DNA of 64,000 nucleotides from the NCBI GenBank assembly GCA_017477205.1, contig JAFUXE010000006.1, positions 106,647-170,646 on the forward strand, given 5' to 3'. Source of the DNA: Alloprevotella sp. Lineage in GTDB: Bacteria > Bacteroidota > Bacteroidia > Bacteroidales > Bacteroidaceae. Positions 49,164 to 59,842 of this stretch are shown here, one piece after another. Every line of letters starts with the position of its first letter. The stretch's first letter is position 1. A program made the translations under genes and the position numbers. Below the pieces are notes generated by a model. The model was not told the DNA's origin. It was given only the letters and a program-made list of their open reading frames with translations, and did not search any database.

Positions 49164-49826
49164 ATGAAAGTAAGAATTGAATCCTCATGGGCATCGCGTC
49201 TGCAAACAGAATTTGATGCCCCCTATTTCGCAGATCTTGCGGACTTTGTGCGCCGCGAGTATGCCGCAGGACCGTGCTATCCGCCTGCAGGCAAAATCTT
49301 CAACGCCTTCGACCTCTGCCCCTTCGACCGCGTGCGCGTCGTCATTCTCGGTCAGGATCCCTATCATGAACCGGGACAGGCCGAAGGACTCTGCTTCTCC
49401 GTAGCCGACGGCGTGGCCTTTCCCCCTTCGTTGCAAAACATCTTCAAGGAGATAGAGGGCGACCTCGGCCGTCCTGCTCCCGCCTCGGGAAGCCTGCGAC
49501 GCTGGGCACAGCAGGGCGTGCTGCTCCTCAATGCCACGCTCACCGTTCGCGCCCATCAGGCAGGCAGCCACCAGGGACGCGGCTGGGAACGCTTCACGGA
49601 TGCCGCCGTACGCTGTCTTGCCGAACAGCGTGACCACCTCGTATTCCTCCTCTGGGGCGGCTATGCCCAGCGCAAGGGTGCCTTCATCGACCGCACGCGG
49701 CACCTCGTGTTGCAGTCCGCACATCCCTCGCCCCTTTCTGCCTACCGGGGATTTTTCGGCAACCACCACTTCACGCTTTGCAATGACTATCTCATCCGCC
49801 ACGGCGAACAACCCATACAATGGTGA
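49164..49826 (+). CDS. ung: Uracil-DNA glycosylase
   Basis: A 220-residue family 1 enzyme removing uracil from DNA as the first step of base-excision repair. GQDPYH with the catalytic Asp65, the LLLNATLTV strand, and the HPSPLSAYRGFFG leucine loop with catalytic His are all present. I placed the start at 49164 (MKVRIESSWASRL); an in-frame ATG at 49134 would precede the -7 promoter element. It overlaps the DUF3109 gene by 7 bp and so is likely co-transcribed with it. Confidence 0.95.
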   Translation: MKVRIESSWASRLQTEFDAPYFADLADFVRREYAAGPCYPPAGKIFNAFDLCPFDRVRVVILGQDPYHEPGQAEGLCFSVADGVAFPPSLQNIFKEIEGDLGRPAPASGSLRRWAQQGVLLLNATLTVRAHQAGSHQGRGWERFTDAAVRCLAEQRDHLVFLLWGGYAQRKGAFIDRTRHLVLQSAHPSPLSAYRGFFGNHHFTLCNDYLIRHGEQPIQW

Positions 49827-50434
49827 AACCTTCTCCCCAACTACCCCCGATGCTCCAGGTGGGGAACGTCATTCTCTCCACTGAAATCCTGACTGAAAAC
49901 TTCTGCTGCGACCTCAGCCAGTGCCGTGGGCAATGCTGCGTGGAAGGCGACGCCGGAGCTCCCGTGACGTTGGAGGAAGTCAGCGAGATGGAACATGTTT
50001 ATCCCTCCATCCGCGAAGAACTTACGGCTGAGGCCCGTGCCGTCGTGGACGAGCAGGGCATGGCTTACGTGGACAAGACGGGAGAGCTCGTGACAAGCAT
50101 CGTAGGCGGTCGCGACTGCATCTTTGCCTGCCACGACGGCACGGGCTGTTGCCTCTGCGCCTCCGACCGCGCCTTCCGGCAAAAGCGCATCCGCTGGGAC
50201 AAACCCATCTCCTGCGCCCTCTACCCTATTCGCGAAAAGCGCTTTGCGGGAGGCCTTGTCGGCCTCAACTACCACCGCTGGGACATCTGCCAGTCCGCAC
50301 GCCTCCTTGGCCGACAACTCAAGCTTCCCCTCTACCGCTTCCTCCGCGAGCCGCTCATCCGCCGTTTTGGCCAGGCGTGGTACGACGAACTGGAGCAAAC
50401 CGTCACGGAGCTCCGCAAGCACAGAATGCTGTAA
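49820..50434 (+). CDS. DUF3109 family cysteine-rich protein
   Basis: A 204-residue cytoplasmic protein (193-195 residues if translation starts at Met11, 49850, MLQVGNVILS). Cys residues are arranged as FCCDLSQCRGQCC near the start, then CIFACHDGTGCCLC and PISCALYPI, followed by WDICQSA. This is the DUF3109 pattern found in nearly all Bacteroidales, related to YkgJ-type zinc or iron-sulfur binding proteins. Function is not established. The 7-bp overlap with ung suggests translational coupling. It converges with recO, 20 bp between stops. Confidence 0.88.
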   Translation: MVKPSPQLPPMLQVGNVILSTEILTENFCCDLSQCRGQCCVEGDAGAPVTLEEVSEMEHVYPSIREELTAEARAVVDEQGMAYVDKTGELVTSIVGGRDCIFACHDGTGCCLCASDRAFRQKRIRWDKPISCALYPIREKRFAGGLVGLNYHRWDICQSARLLGRQLKLPLYRFLREPLIRRFGQAWYDELEQTVTELRKHRML

Positions 50435-50454
50435 GATGATGGCGAAACAACGGG

Positions 50455-51180
50455 TTAGCCGAAGACATCGCGCAGGACGCTGAGCGACTTCAACTCGGGA
50501 AAAGCAGGAATGTGGAGGCGGTAGTATTCCACGATGAGTCCCAACAGACGGCTGCGCTCGGTACCACTGAAACGGAAAAGGTGCATCGTGTCGTAGCGCA
50601 GGCGCATCAGGGTGGGAAGGTGTGCGGCGTCTTCTGCCAAAAGATAGTGGGGATGCGACGGCAGCGTGGTGCAGAACGTACTGCTCTGGAGGTCGAACAC
50701 CGCGCCAGGGACATACGTGCGAATGCCGGGGAAGAAGCCCAGAAAACGGGACAGGCGCAGGAGGAATACAAGGTGGAAGTTTGCATAGTGCCGCGCCGCC
50801 TCGTCAAACCAGCACAGCGAACGCCAGACATATTCAAAAAGCTCGCGCGAGGGAGGCTCGCCCGCAAGGGCGTGGTGCAGGAACTCCGCCAGGAAAAGGA
50901 CGACAGCCGTCTTCCCTGGTTCGACGGGAATCGTAACGTAGGGGGTGTTAATACGTATATAGCGCGGGTGCGCAAGCTGTTCGCAGCCGCGCTCGTCCCA
51001 CTCCGTCTCGACAAGTGCCAGGGGCTGCAGAAGGCGGTACGTCCCGGCACTCCGCCTCGTCTTGGGAATGCGCACGACAAAGCTCCGGCACCCCTCCTCT
51101 TCTGTCAGCAGGTGCGCTATCACGGCGTTGTCGCCGTACTTCACGGTGCCCAAAACAATGGCGCGGCTCTTTGTCAGCAT
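50455..51180 (-). CDS. recO: DNA repair protein RecO
   Basis: A 241-residue protein that helps RecR load RecA onto SSB-coated single-stranded DNA in the RecFOR pathway. The start at 51180 (MLTKSRAIVLGTVKYGDNAVIAHLLTEEEG) gives the typical OB-fold N-terminus; longer frames include a promoter. A helical C-terminal domain follows (FLAEFLHHALAGEPPSRELFEYV). The zinc-finger cysteines of some RecO proteins are absent, as in other Bacteroidetes homologues. A -7 box TACTTTTG lies on this strand at 51193-51186. It is divergent from recJ with a 106-bp gap. Confidence 0.9.
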   Translation of the reverse strand: MLTKSRAIVLGTVKYGDNAVIAHLLTEEEGCRSFVVRIPKTRRSAGTYRLLQPLALVETEWDERGCEQLAHPRYIRINTPYVTIPVEPGKTAVVLFLAEFLHHALAGEPPSRELFEYVWRSLCWFDEAARHYANFHLVFLLRLSRFLGFFPGIRTYVPGAVFDLQSSTFCTTLPSHPHYLLAEDAAHLPTLMRLRYDTMHLFRFSGTERSRLLGLIVEYYRLHIPAFPELKSLSVLRDVFG

Positions 51181-51286
51181 GAGCGCAAAAGTAAGCATTC
51201 GGGACTTAAAATTGAAATTTTTTCGCTCCGAAGGATGTGCTTCGGAAGATTCTTCGTACTTTAGCGGGCTCAAAGGCGAAAGAAAC

Positions 51287-53005
51287 ATGGAATACAGGTG
51301 GACATACGAGGCACCCACACCGCTTCAGGCGGCGGCGGCACAGCGCATGGCAGAGGAGACACATCTGCATCCGGCACTGACGAAGCTGCTCATTGAGCGC
51401 GGACTCACGACAAGCAGCGAGGTGCGCCGGTTCTTCCGCCCGCAGCTGTCCGACCTGCACGATCCCTTCCTCATGGACGACATGGCGAAGGCCGTGGAAC
51501 GCCTCAACCGCGCACTGGGCCACAAGGAGCGCATCCTCGTCTATGGCGACTACGACGTTGACGGCTGCACGGCGGTGGCCTTGGTCTATAAGTTCCTCTC
51601 TCAGTATTATTCCAACATCGACACCTACATCCCCGACCGCTACGAGGAAGGCTACGGCATATCCATGAAGGGTATTGACTATGCGCGGCAGTCGGGCGTG
51701 AAGCTCATCATCGTCCTGGACTGCGGCATCAAGGCCGTGGAGGAGGTGACCTACGCGAAGGAACAGGGTATAGACTTCATCATCTGCGACCACCACGTGC
51801 CCGACGACGTGCTGCCGCCAGCCGTAGCCATTCTGAACCCAAAGCGTCGCGACAACAGCTATCCCTACGAACATCTCTCTGGCTGCGGTGTAGGCTTCAA
51901 ACTGATGCAGGCATTCGCCATCAGCAACGGAATAGAGTTCAACCGCCTGGTGGAACTGCTGGACTTGTGTGCCGTGAGCATTGCGGCGGACATCGTGCCC
52001 ATCATGGGCGAAAACCGCATCTTGGCATGGCACGGCCTGCGCTGCTTGAACTCCAATCCTTCCACGGGTCTGCAGGCCATCATTGAGGTGTGCGGCCTTG
52101 GCGAGCGTGAGCTGACGCTGAACGACATCATCTTCCGCATCGGCCCGCGCATCAATGCTTCGGGGCGCGTGCAGAACGGTCGCGAAGCCGTCATGCTGTT
52201 GGTGGAAAAGGACTATGCCGTGGCACTGGAGATGGCGGGACGCATAAACCTCTACAACGAGGCGCGCAAGGATTTGGACAAGCAGATGACGGAGGACGCC
52301 ATTGATCGCGTACGCCGCATGCCCAATCTGGAACAGAAGCGCGCCATCGTATGCTACAACCCCGAATGGCACAAGGGCGTCATCGGTATCGTGGCCTCGC
52401 GCCTGACGGAACAGTACTATCGCCCCGTCGTCGTGCTGACGGAGAACGAAGGCATGGCGACAGGCTCGGCACGCAGCGTGAGCGGCTTTGACGTTTACAA
52501 GGCCGTGCAGTCGTGCGGCGACCTGCTGGAGAACTTCGGAGGCCACACCTACGCGGCCGGGCTTTCCATGCGCGTGGAACACGTAGAAGAGTTCTCGCGC
52601 CGCTTTGAGCGCTACGTGGAGGAGCACATTTTGGATGAGCAAACGGAAGCCACGCAGCCCATTGACGGCTTCCTGGATTTCTCCGACGTGACGTTCGACT
52701 TCTACCGCCAGCTGCGGCGCTTTGCACCCTTCGGCCCCGAGAACGAGCGCCCCGTCTTCTGCACACGCCGCGTCTATGACTACGGAACAAGCAAGGTCGT
52801 GGGGCGCGGACAGGAGCACATCAAGTTGGAATTGGTTGACAACAAGAGCAATACGGTCATGAACGGCATTGCTTTCGGGCAGAGCTCACAGGCGCGGTAC
52901 ATCAAGACACGGCAGGCCTTTGACATCTGCTACAGCGTGGAGGAAAACACGCACAAGCGCGGCGAGGTGCAGTTGCAAATCATCGGCATCAAGCCCTGCG
53001 AATAG
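51287..53005 (+). CDS. recJ: Single-stranded-DNA exonuclease RecJ
   Basis: A 572-residue DHH-family 5'-3' exonuclease. Motif I is YGDYDVDGCTA at residues 86-96 (metal ligands Asp88, Asp90, Asp92), VLDCGIKA follows, and the DHH motif is CDHHVPDD at 167-174. A DHHA1 domain is seen around NASGRVQNG and later GFLDFSDVTFDFYRQLRRFAPFGPEN in the OB domain. I chose the start at 51287 (MEYRWTYEAPTPLQ); the open frame further upstream runs into recO. It lies 13 bp before recQ, making a recJ-recQ operon acting together at gaps and stalled forks. Confidence 0.94.
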   Translation: MEYRWTYEAPTPLQAAAAQRMAEETHLHPALTKLLIERGLTTSSEVRRFFRPQLSDLHDPFLMDDMAKAVERLNRALGHKERILVYGDYDVDGCTAVALVYKFLSQYYSNIDTYIPDRYEEGYGISMKGIDYARQSGVKLIIVLDCGIKAVEEVTYAKEQGIDFIICDHHVPDDVLPPAVAILNPKRRDNSYPYEHLSGCGVGFKLMQAFAISNGIEFNRLVELLDLCAVSIAADIVPIMGENRILAWHGLRCLNSNPSTGLQAIIEVCGLGERELTLNDIIFRIGPRINASGRVQNGREAVMLLVEKDYAVALEMAGRINLYNEARKDLDKQMTEDAIDRVRRMPNLEQKRAIVCYNPEWHKGVIGIVASRLTEQYYRPVVVLTENEGMATGSARSVSGFDVYKAVQSCGDLLENFGGHTYAAGLSMRVEHVEEFSRRFERYVEEHILDEQTEATQPIDGFLDFSDVTFDFYRQLRRFAPFGPENERPVFCTRRVYDYGTSKVVGRGQEHIKLELVDNKSNTVMNGIAFGQSSQARYIKTRQAFDICYSVEENTHKRGEVQLQIIGIKPCE

Positions 53006-53018
53006 CTTTTCTTGGTTT

Positions 53019-54932
53019 ATGGAAGCAGTTGGGGAAGAAAAGCTTTTGTCTATCCTGCACGAGTATTGGGGATACGATAGCTTCCGCAGCATTCAGCCAG
53101 ACATCATCCGCAGCATCCTGGCCGGGCATGACACGCTCGGCCTCATGCCTACAGGCGGCGGCAAAAGCCTCACGTTCCAGGTTCCCGCCATGGCGCTGGA
53201 CGGCGTCTGTATCGTCATCACGCCCCTCGTCGCCCTGATGAAGGACCAGGTACAAGCACTGAGACAGCGCGGCATCCCCGCATGTGCGATATACAGCGGC
53301 CAGACGCAGGACGAGGTATCGCGCCATCTGGACAACTGCGTGCTGGGCGGCAACAAACTGCTCTACGTCTCCCCCGAACGCCTCGGCTCAAGCCTGTTCC
53401 AGAAGAAGGTGAGCCACATGCGCGTCAGCCTCATCACCGTGGACGAGGCGCACTGCATTTCACAGTGGGGCCACGACTTCCGACCCTCCTATCTGGAAAT
53501 CCGCACGCTGCGCGCGTTTGTCCCAGAGGCTCCCGTGCTGGCACTGACGGCAACGGCAACGCCGCGCGTCGTAAAGGACATACAGCACAGCCTGCAGCGG
53601 ACACCAGAGGATGCACCCTTCGAGGTCTTCAAGATGTCCTTTCAGAGGGACAACCTCTCCTACGTCGTACGACAGACGGAGGACAAATACGGCGAATTGC
53701 TCCACATCCTCCGCAGCGTCCCCGGCTCTACAATCATCTACACGCGCAGCCGCGCAGGATGCCGCGACCTTGCCCGTGACCTCGTAGCCGACGGCGAAAC
53801 GGCACTGTACTACCACGCTGGACTCCCCAGCTTTGAGAAGGACGAGCGCCAACGGCGGTGGCAGGAGGGCGAGGTGCGCATCATCGTGGCGACGAACGCC
53901 TTCGGCATGGGCATTGACAAAGCCGATGTGCGCCTGGTGCTCCACATGGACCTTCCCGACAGTCTCGAAGCTTACTTTCAGGAAGCCGGGCGTGCCGGGC
54001 GCGACGGCCGGCGTGCCTACGCCGTCATGCTGTACGCCAAGAGGGATGCCGCCACGATACGGCGGCGCATGCCCGATATTTTCCCTGAGAAAGCGTATAT
54101 CCGCAAAGTCTATGACCGCCTAGGGTACTTTTTCCAGATAGCCATAGGTGCCGGACGCAACGCCCGCTTTGCCTTCGACCTGGGACAGTTCTGCCGCAAC
54201 TACCACTACTTTCCCATTCCCGTCGTCAGCGCACTGAACATCCTCACGCGGGCCGGCTACATACACTTTGAGGAGAATGCGGAGTATGCCTCGCGCCTTA
54301 CGTTCACCGTACGCCGCGACGAACTCTACCGTCTCCACATGGTTTCCGAGAACGAGGACAAGGTCATTCAGGCCATGCTGCGCATCTATGCAGGCCTGTT
54401 TTCCGACTACGTATATATCGAGGAGAAACGCATCGCCGCCCTCATCGGCCTGACGGAGCGGGACGTTTTCGAGGCACTGGCTGCCCTTTCGCACTCGCAC
54501 ATCGTAAACTATATACCCCGCCGCCGGACACCCGTCGTCACCTTCATGACCGGCCGCGAACAGGGCAGCGACCTGGAACTGGGACGTGACATCTACGAGG
54601 ACCGCCTCAAAGACTACAAGCAGCGCATCGCGGCCGTCCTGGAATATGCCACGAACCACGACATGTGCCGCAGCGCCTTCATGCAACGATACTTCGGTGA
54701 CACGGAAAAGGACTGCGGCATCTGCGACGTGTGTCTGGAGCGCAAGCCGCATCCTGCCACGCACGACTTGCAGGAACGCATCCTTGACATCCTCGCTGAC
54801 GGCCGTCTCCATGCCATCGATGAATTCCGCTTGAGCGGCTTCGCCTCCACGGAGATATCCAGCACCCTGAAGCGCCTCGTGGCGGAAGAAAGAGTGGGCC
54901 TTGCTGCGGGGAAATACAAACTCCTAAAATAA
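53019..54932 (+). CDS. recQ: ATP-dependent DNA helicase RecQ
   Basis: A 637-residue 3'-5' helicase. Walker A is PTGGGKS with Lys49, motif II is VDEAHCISQWGHDFR, and motif VI is EAGRAGRDGRRA. A RecQ-C region with zinc cysteines MCR...CGICDVC precedes a short winged C-terminus (LDILADGRLHAIDEFRLSG, ending EERVGLAAGKYKLLK). A full HRDC domain is not evident. The start at 53019 (MEAVGEEKLLSILHEYWGYDSFRS) is 13 bp after the recJ stop. It probably unwinds DNA for RecJ digestion. Confidence 0.94.
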   Translation: MEAVGEEKLLSILHEYWGYDSFRSIQPDIIRSILAGHDTLGLMPTGGGKSLTFQVPAMALDGVCIVITPLVALMKDQVQALRQRGIPACAIYSGQTQDEVSRHLDNCVLGGNKLLYVSPERLGSSLFQKKVSHMRVSLITVDEAHCISQWGHDFRPSYLEIRTLRAFVPEAPVLALTATATPRVVKDIQHSLQRTPEDAPFEVFKMSFQRDNLSYVVRQTEDKYGELLHILRSVPGSTIIYTRSRAGCRDLARDLVADGETALYYHAGLPSFEKDERQRRWQEGEVRIIVATNAFGMGIDKADVRLVLHMDLPDSLEAYFQEAGRAGRDGRRAYAVMLYAKRDAATIRRRMPDIFPEKAYIRKVYDRLGYFFQIAIGAGRNARFAFDLGQFCRNYHYFPIPVVSALNILTRAGYIHFEENAEYASRLTFTVRRDELYRLHMVSENEDKVIQAMLRIYAGLFSDYVYIEEKRIAALIGLTERDVFEALAALSHSHIVNYIPRRRTPVVTFMTGREQGSDLELGRDIYEDRLKDYKQRIAAVLEYATNHDMCRSAFMQRYFGDTEKDCGICDVCLERKPHPATHDLQERILDILADGRLHAIDEFRLSGFASTEISSTLKRLVAEERVGLAAGKYKLLK

Positions 54933-54971
54933 AAGGTTTCCTAATCAGAACATACACATACCACTAACGAC

Positions 54972-55913
54972 ATGAGCATACTCTACATCATCATCGGCCT
55001 TGTGGCCATCGGCTGGGGGGCAGACCGCTTCACTGACGGTGCGGGTGCCCTCGCACGCCGTTTCCGTGTTCCCGAAATCATCATCGGCCTGACCATCGTG
55101 GGCTTCGGCACCAGCCTGCCCGAGTTTTGCGTGAGCTTTGTCGCCGCCCTTGAGGGCAGTGCCGACATTGCACTGGGCAACGTCGTGGGCAGCAACATCT
55201 TTAACGCCCTGCTCATCGTGGGCCTTGCCGCCCTCGTTGCCCCCATCCGCGTGGAGCACAGTACGGTCATGGGCGACCTTCCCTTCTCCGTTATGGCCTG
55301 CGCCATGCTTGCCGCCATGTCCTTCGACGGCCACGTTTCACGCCTGGATGCCCTGCTGCTCGTCTGCGTGTTTGCTGTCTATATGCTGCGCGCGTTGCGC
55401 ATGGCCCGCACCAAGCATATCGAGGTGGAGGATGCCTCTGCGGCTCCCGTGCGAAGCCTTGTCTGGTGCCTCGCATGGCTCGTCGTCGGCATGGGATGCC
55501 TTGTCGTCGGAAGCCGTCTCTTCGTCTATGGGGCCACGGACATTGCACGTAGCCTCGGAGTGAGCGAGGCCATCGTCGGCCTCACCATCGCCGCTGCCGG
55601 GACATCCCTGCCCGAGCTGGCCACGAGCGTCACCGCTGCCCGCAAGGGGCAGGCGGGAATAGCCCTTGGCAACGTCATAGGCTCCTGCGTATTCAATGTA
55701 TTCTTCGTCATCGGCGTCACAGGTCTCGTCGCCCCTATGTCCGCAGCCGGCATCACAACCCTTGACCTCGTCACGATGATGTGCTCCATGCTGCTGGTAT
55801 GGGGCCTGTCGTTCACGAAGCACGAGGTGAGCCGCTGGGAGGGTGCCCTGCTCACGCTTCTGTTCCTGGGCTACATGACGTGGCTCGTTCTCCACGAACT
55901 CGGCGTGGCATAA
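54972..55913 (+). CDS. CaCA-family Na+/Ca2+ antiporter
   Basis: A 313-residue inner-membrane antiporter with about 10 transmembrane helices. The two alpha-repeats are plain: GFGTSLPEFCVSF with GNVVGSNIFNALLIVG in the first half, and AAGTSLPELATSVTAA with GNVIGSCVFNVFFVIG in the second. These line the ion pathway. YrbG-type proteins exchange Ca2+ for Na+ or H+. It follows recQ by 39 bp and is probably the last gene of that transcript, before a strong bidirectional terminator. Confidence 0.93.
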   Translation: MSILYIIIGLVAIGWGADRFTDGAGALARRFRVPEIIIGLTIVGFGTSLPEFCVSFVAALEGSADIALGNVVGSNIFNALLIVGLAALVAPIRVEHSTVMGDLPFSVMACAMLAAMSFDGHVSRLDALLLVCVFAVYMLRALRMARTKHIEVEDASAAPVRSLVWCLAWLVVGMGCLVVGSRLFVYGATDIARSLGVSEAIVGLTIAAAGTSLPELATSVTAARKGQAGIALGNVIGSCVFNVFFVIGVTGLVAPMSAAGITTLDLVTMMCSMLLVWGLSFTKHEVSRWEGALLTLLFLGYMTWLVLHELGVA

Positions 55914-55969
55914 GGCATCGCGCTTTTTCCTGCTCCCCGTCCCGATCCGTTTTGGGACATACTTACACA

Positions 55970-55997
55970 GAAAGGTCGGCTTTTATGCCGACCTTTC
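55970..55997. terminator. Bidirectional terminator between convergent genes
   Basis: GAAAGGTCGGC (55970-55980) pairs perfectly with GCCGACCTTTC (55987-55997) around TTTTAT. It lies between the antiporter (plus) and the small lipoprotein gene (minus). Confidence 0.85.
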
Positions 55998-56040
55998 TCG
56001 TTTGCTTTGCCTGATGCCGCCTTGTGCGGGGAAAATATAG

Positions 56041-56337
56041 CTATATCTCCTCAGGAACGATGCTGCGGAGGTAGTTCCAGTCGCCGGCATTCGCGTCGGG
56101 CGTGAAGCTGGCTTCGGAGGAGAGTTCTTCCTTCGGCTGGGGAGTCTCCTGCGGCGTTTCCATACGGCGCACGGGTTCCCGTGGCGGCACGCCATAGAGC
56201 AGGCGGATGGGTTCGTCCTCTTCTATGGGCGTAGGTGGCGGGCCGTAGAGATCCGGCTCGTCGTTCTCGCGTGAGCAACCGCATGAGGTAATCACGAAGA
56301 GGCTCAGCGTGGCAAGGTGTACTTTCTTCAGTTTCAT
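56041..56337 (-). CDS. Small lipoprotein of a radical-SAM/lipoprotein system
   Basis: A 98-residue predicted lipoprotein: MKLKKVHLATLSLFVITSC with lipid Cys19 (Cys21 is an alternative). The mature part is Pro- and Glu-rich and has two tyrosine-glycine-proline motifs, LYGPPPTP around Tyr31 and LYGVPPRE around Tyr48. It lies 34 bp downstream of the radical SAM gene on the same strand. This matches the Bacteroidales pairing of a radical SAM enzyme with a lipoprotein that is its presumed substrate (TIGR04133/TIGR04134 as I recall; membership to be checked). The YG-P repeats are the best candidates for modification. Confidence 0.75.
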   Translation of the reverse strand: MKLKKVHLATLSLFVITSCGCSRENDEPDLYGPPPTPIEEDEPIRLLYGVPPREPVRRMETPQETPQPKEELSSEASFTPDANAGDWNYLRSIVPEEI

Positions 56338-56371
56338 GGTTGCTGTTGGTTTGGGAATGGTGTTCTATGTA

Positions 56372-57454
56372 TCAAGCTTCGCCGCATTCTCCGTTGAGGA
56401 GGCGGTAGTTGCAGAGGGTGAGCGTGCCGTCATCGTCGCGCAGGTGGAAGCCGTTGCCTTCGCAGTAGCGGAACACCTTGCAGTCTGCGCAGGGTGCGTC
56501 CTGCCGCATCCAGCTGCGGTCACGGAAGGGCTGGAAGCGGTTCTGCCATACGTCCCAGAAGTCGTCGCGGTAGATGTTGCCCTGGTCGAAGCGACTGCGC
56601 ACGCTCAGGCATCCGGAGATGCTGCCGTCCGCCAGCACGGAGGCCACCGTCAGGCCCGCATGGCAGCGGTAGGGATGGTTCCTGACGCGCCCTTCGTAGT
56701 CTCCGAGGAAGCCCTCACAGCTGTAGTAGGTGTCCATGCCCTGCGGCTCGCGGCGACATTCTGCCACGAAGTCCAGCACGCGGCGGTATTCCTCCGTCGT
56801 GAGGCGCATATCCGCGTCGTCCTTGGCGCGTCCGGAGGGGAACACGGTGGCAATGCGCCAATGCTCCACACCCATGCGTCGCAACATCTCCCGCATGCGT
56901 GGCAGCTCGCTGATGTTGCGGCGGTTCACGCAGGTGATGACGTCCCAGACGATGCCTTTCGTGTAGGTCAGCAGGTGGATGGCTTGCAGGGCACGGCGAA
57001 AGCTGTCCCCATGTCCGCGCATCCAGTTGTGGCTGTCCTCCAGTCCGTCCAGGCTGACGGAGATGGCTTCCAGCCCGGCTTCGATGCAGCGAGCGAGCAT
57101 GTCGCGGTCAAGCAGCATGCCGTTTGTGACGAAGCCCCAGTGGAAGCCGCGCCGCCGTATCTCGCGACCGCAGTCGAGGAGGTCGGGGCGTACGAGCGGC
57201 TCGCCGCCCACGGTGTAAACGTCCACGTAGTTCGGGTCGGTGTGGCGCGCCACGCTGTCCAGGACGGACGCGAAGTCCCCGAAGGGCATGTCGCGGCGCT
57301 TCTCCTCGGGCAGGCATGCACTGCCACAATGGCGGCAGCGCAGGTTGCAGCGCAACGTACACTCCCAGAACAGTACGCGCAGCGGATGCTGGCGCTTCTG
57401 CATTTCGCGGCGCGCCACGCCCTGTTCCAGCAGGCGTATGGTCTGGGAGTCCAT
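56372..57454 (-). CDS. Radical SAM enzyme with SPASM-type C-terminus
   Basis: A 360-residue enzyme. The CX3CX2C cluster motif is RCNLRCRHCG (Cys36, Cys40, Cys43). TVGGEPLVRPDL carries the SAM-binding GGEP motif, and SVSLDGLEDSHNWMRG is typical of peptide-modifying and related radical SAM proteins. The C-terminal part has further cysteines, ISGCLS and CADCKVFRYCEGN ... LC, consistent with a SPASM domain holding auxiliary Fe-S clusters. Together with the following 98-residue lipoprotein it forms an apparent two-gene rSAM/lipoprotein system; a covalent modification of the lipoprotein is inferred. gyrB ends 24 bp upstream on the same strand, so it may share the gyrB transcript. Confidence 0.88.
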   Translation of the reverse strand: MDSQTIRLLEQGVARREMQKRQHPLRVLFWECTLRCNLRCRHCGSACLPEEKRRDMPFGDFASVLDSVARHTDPNYVDVYTVGGEPLVRPDLLDCGREIRRRGFHWGFVTNGMLLDRDMLARCIEAGLEAISVSLDGLEDSHNWMRGHGDSFRRALQAIHLLTYTKGIVWDVITCVNRRNISELPRMREMLRRMGVEHWRIATVFPSGRAKDDADMRLTTEEYRRVLDFVAECRREPQGMDTYYSCEGFLGDYEGRVRNHPYRCHAGLTVASVLADGSISGCLSVRSRFDQGNIYRDDFWDVWQNRFQPFRDRSWMRQDAPCADCKVFRYCEGNGFHLRDDDGTLTLCNYRLLNGECGEA

Positions 57455-57478
57455 GTCTTGTTGGCTATGAGGTTTTCC

Positions 57479-59842
<2,364 letters not shown>

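Noticed and set aside
51062..51286. Extended N-terminus for RecJ overlapping recO
   Set aside because: The additional residues are basic, unlike RecJ, and the frame would overlap the divergent recO start and promoter region.
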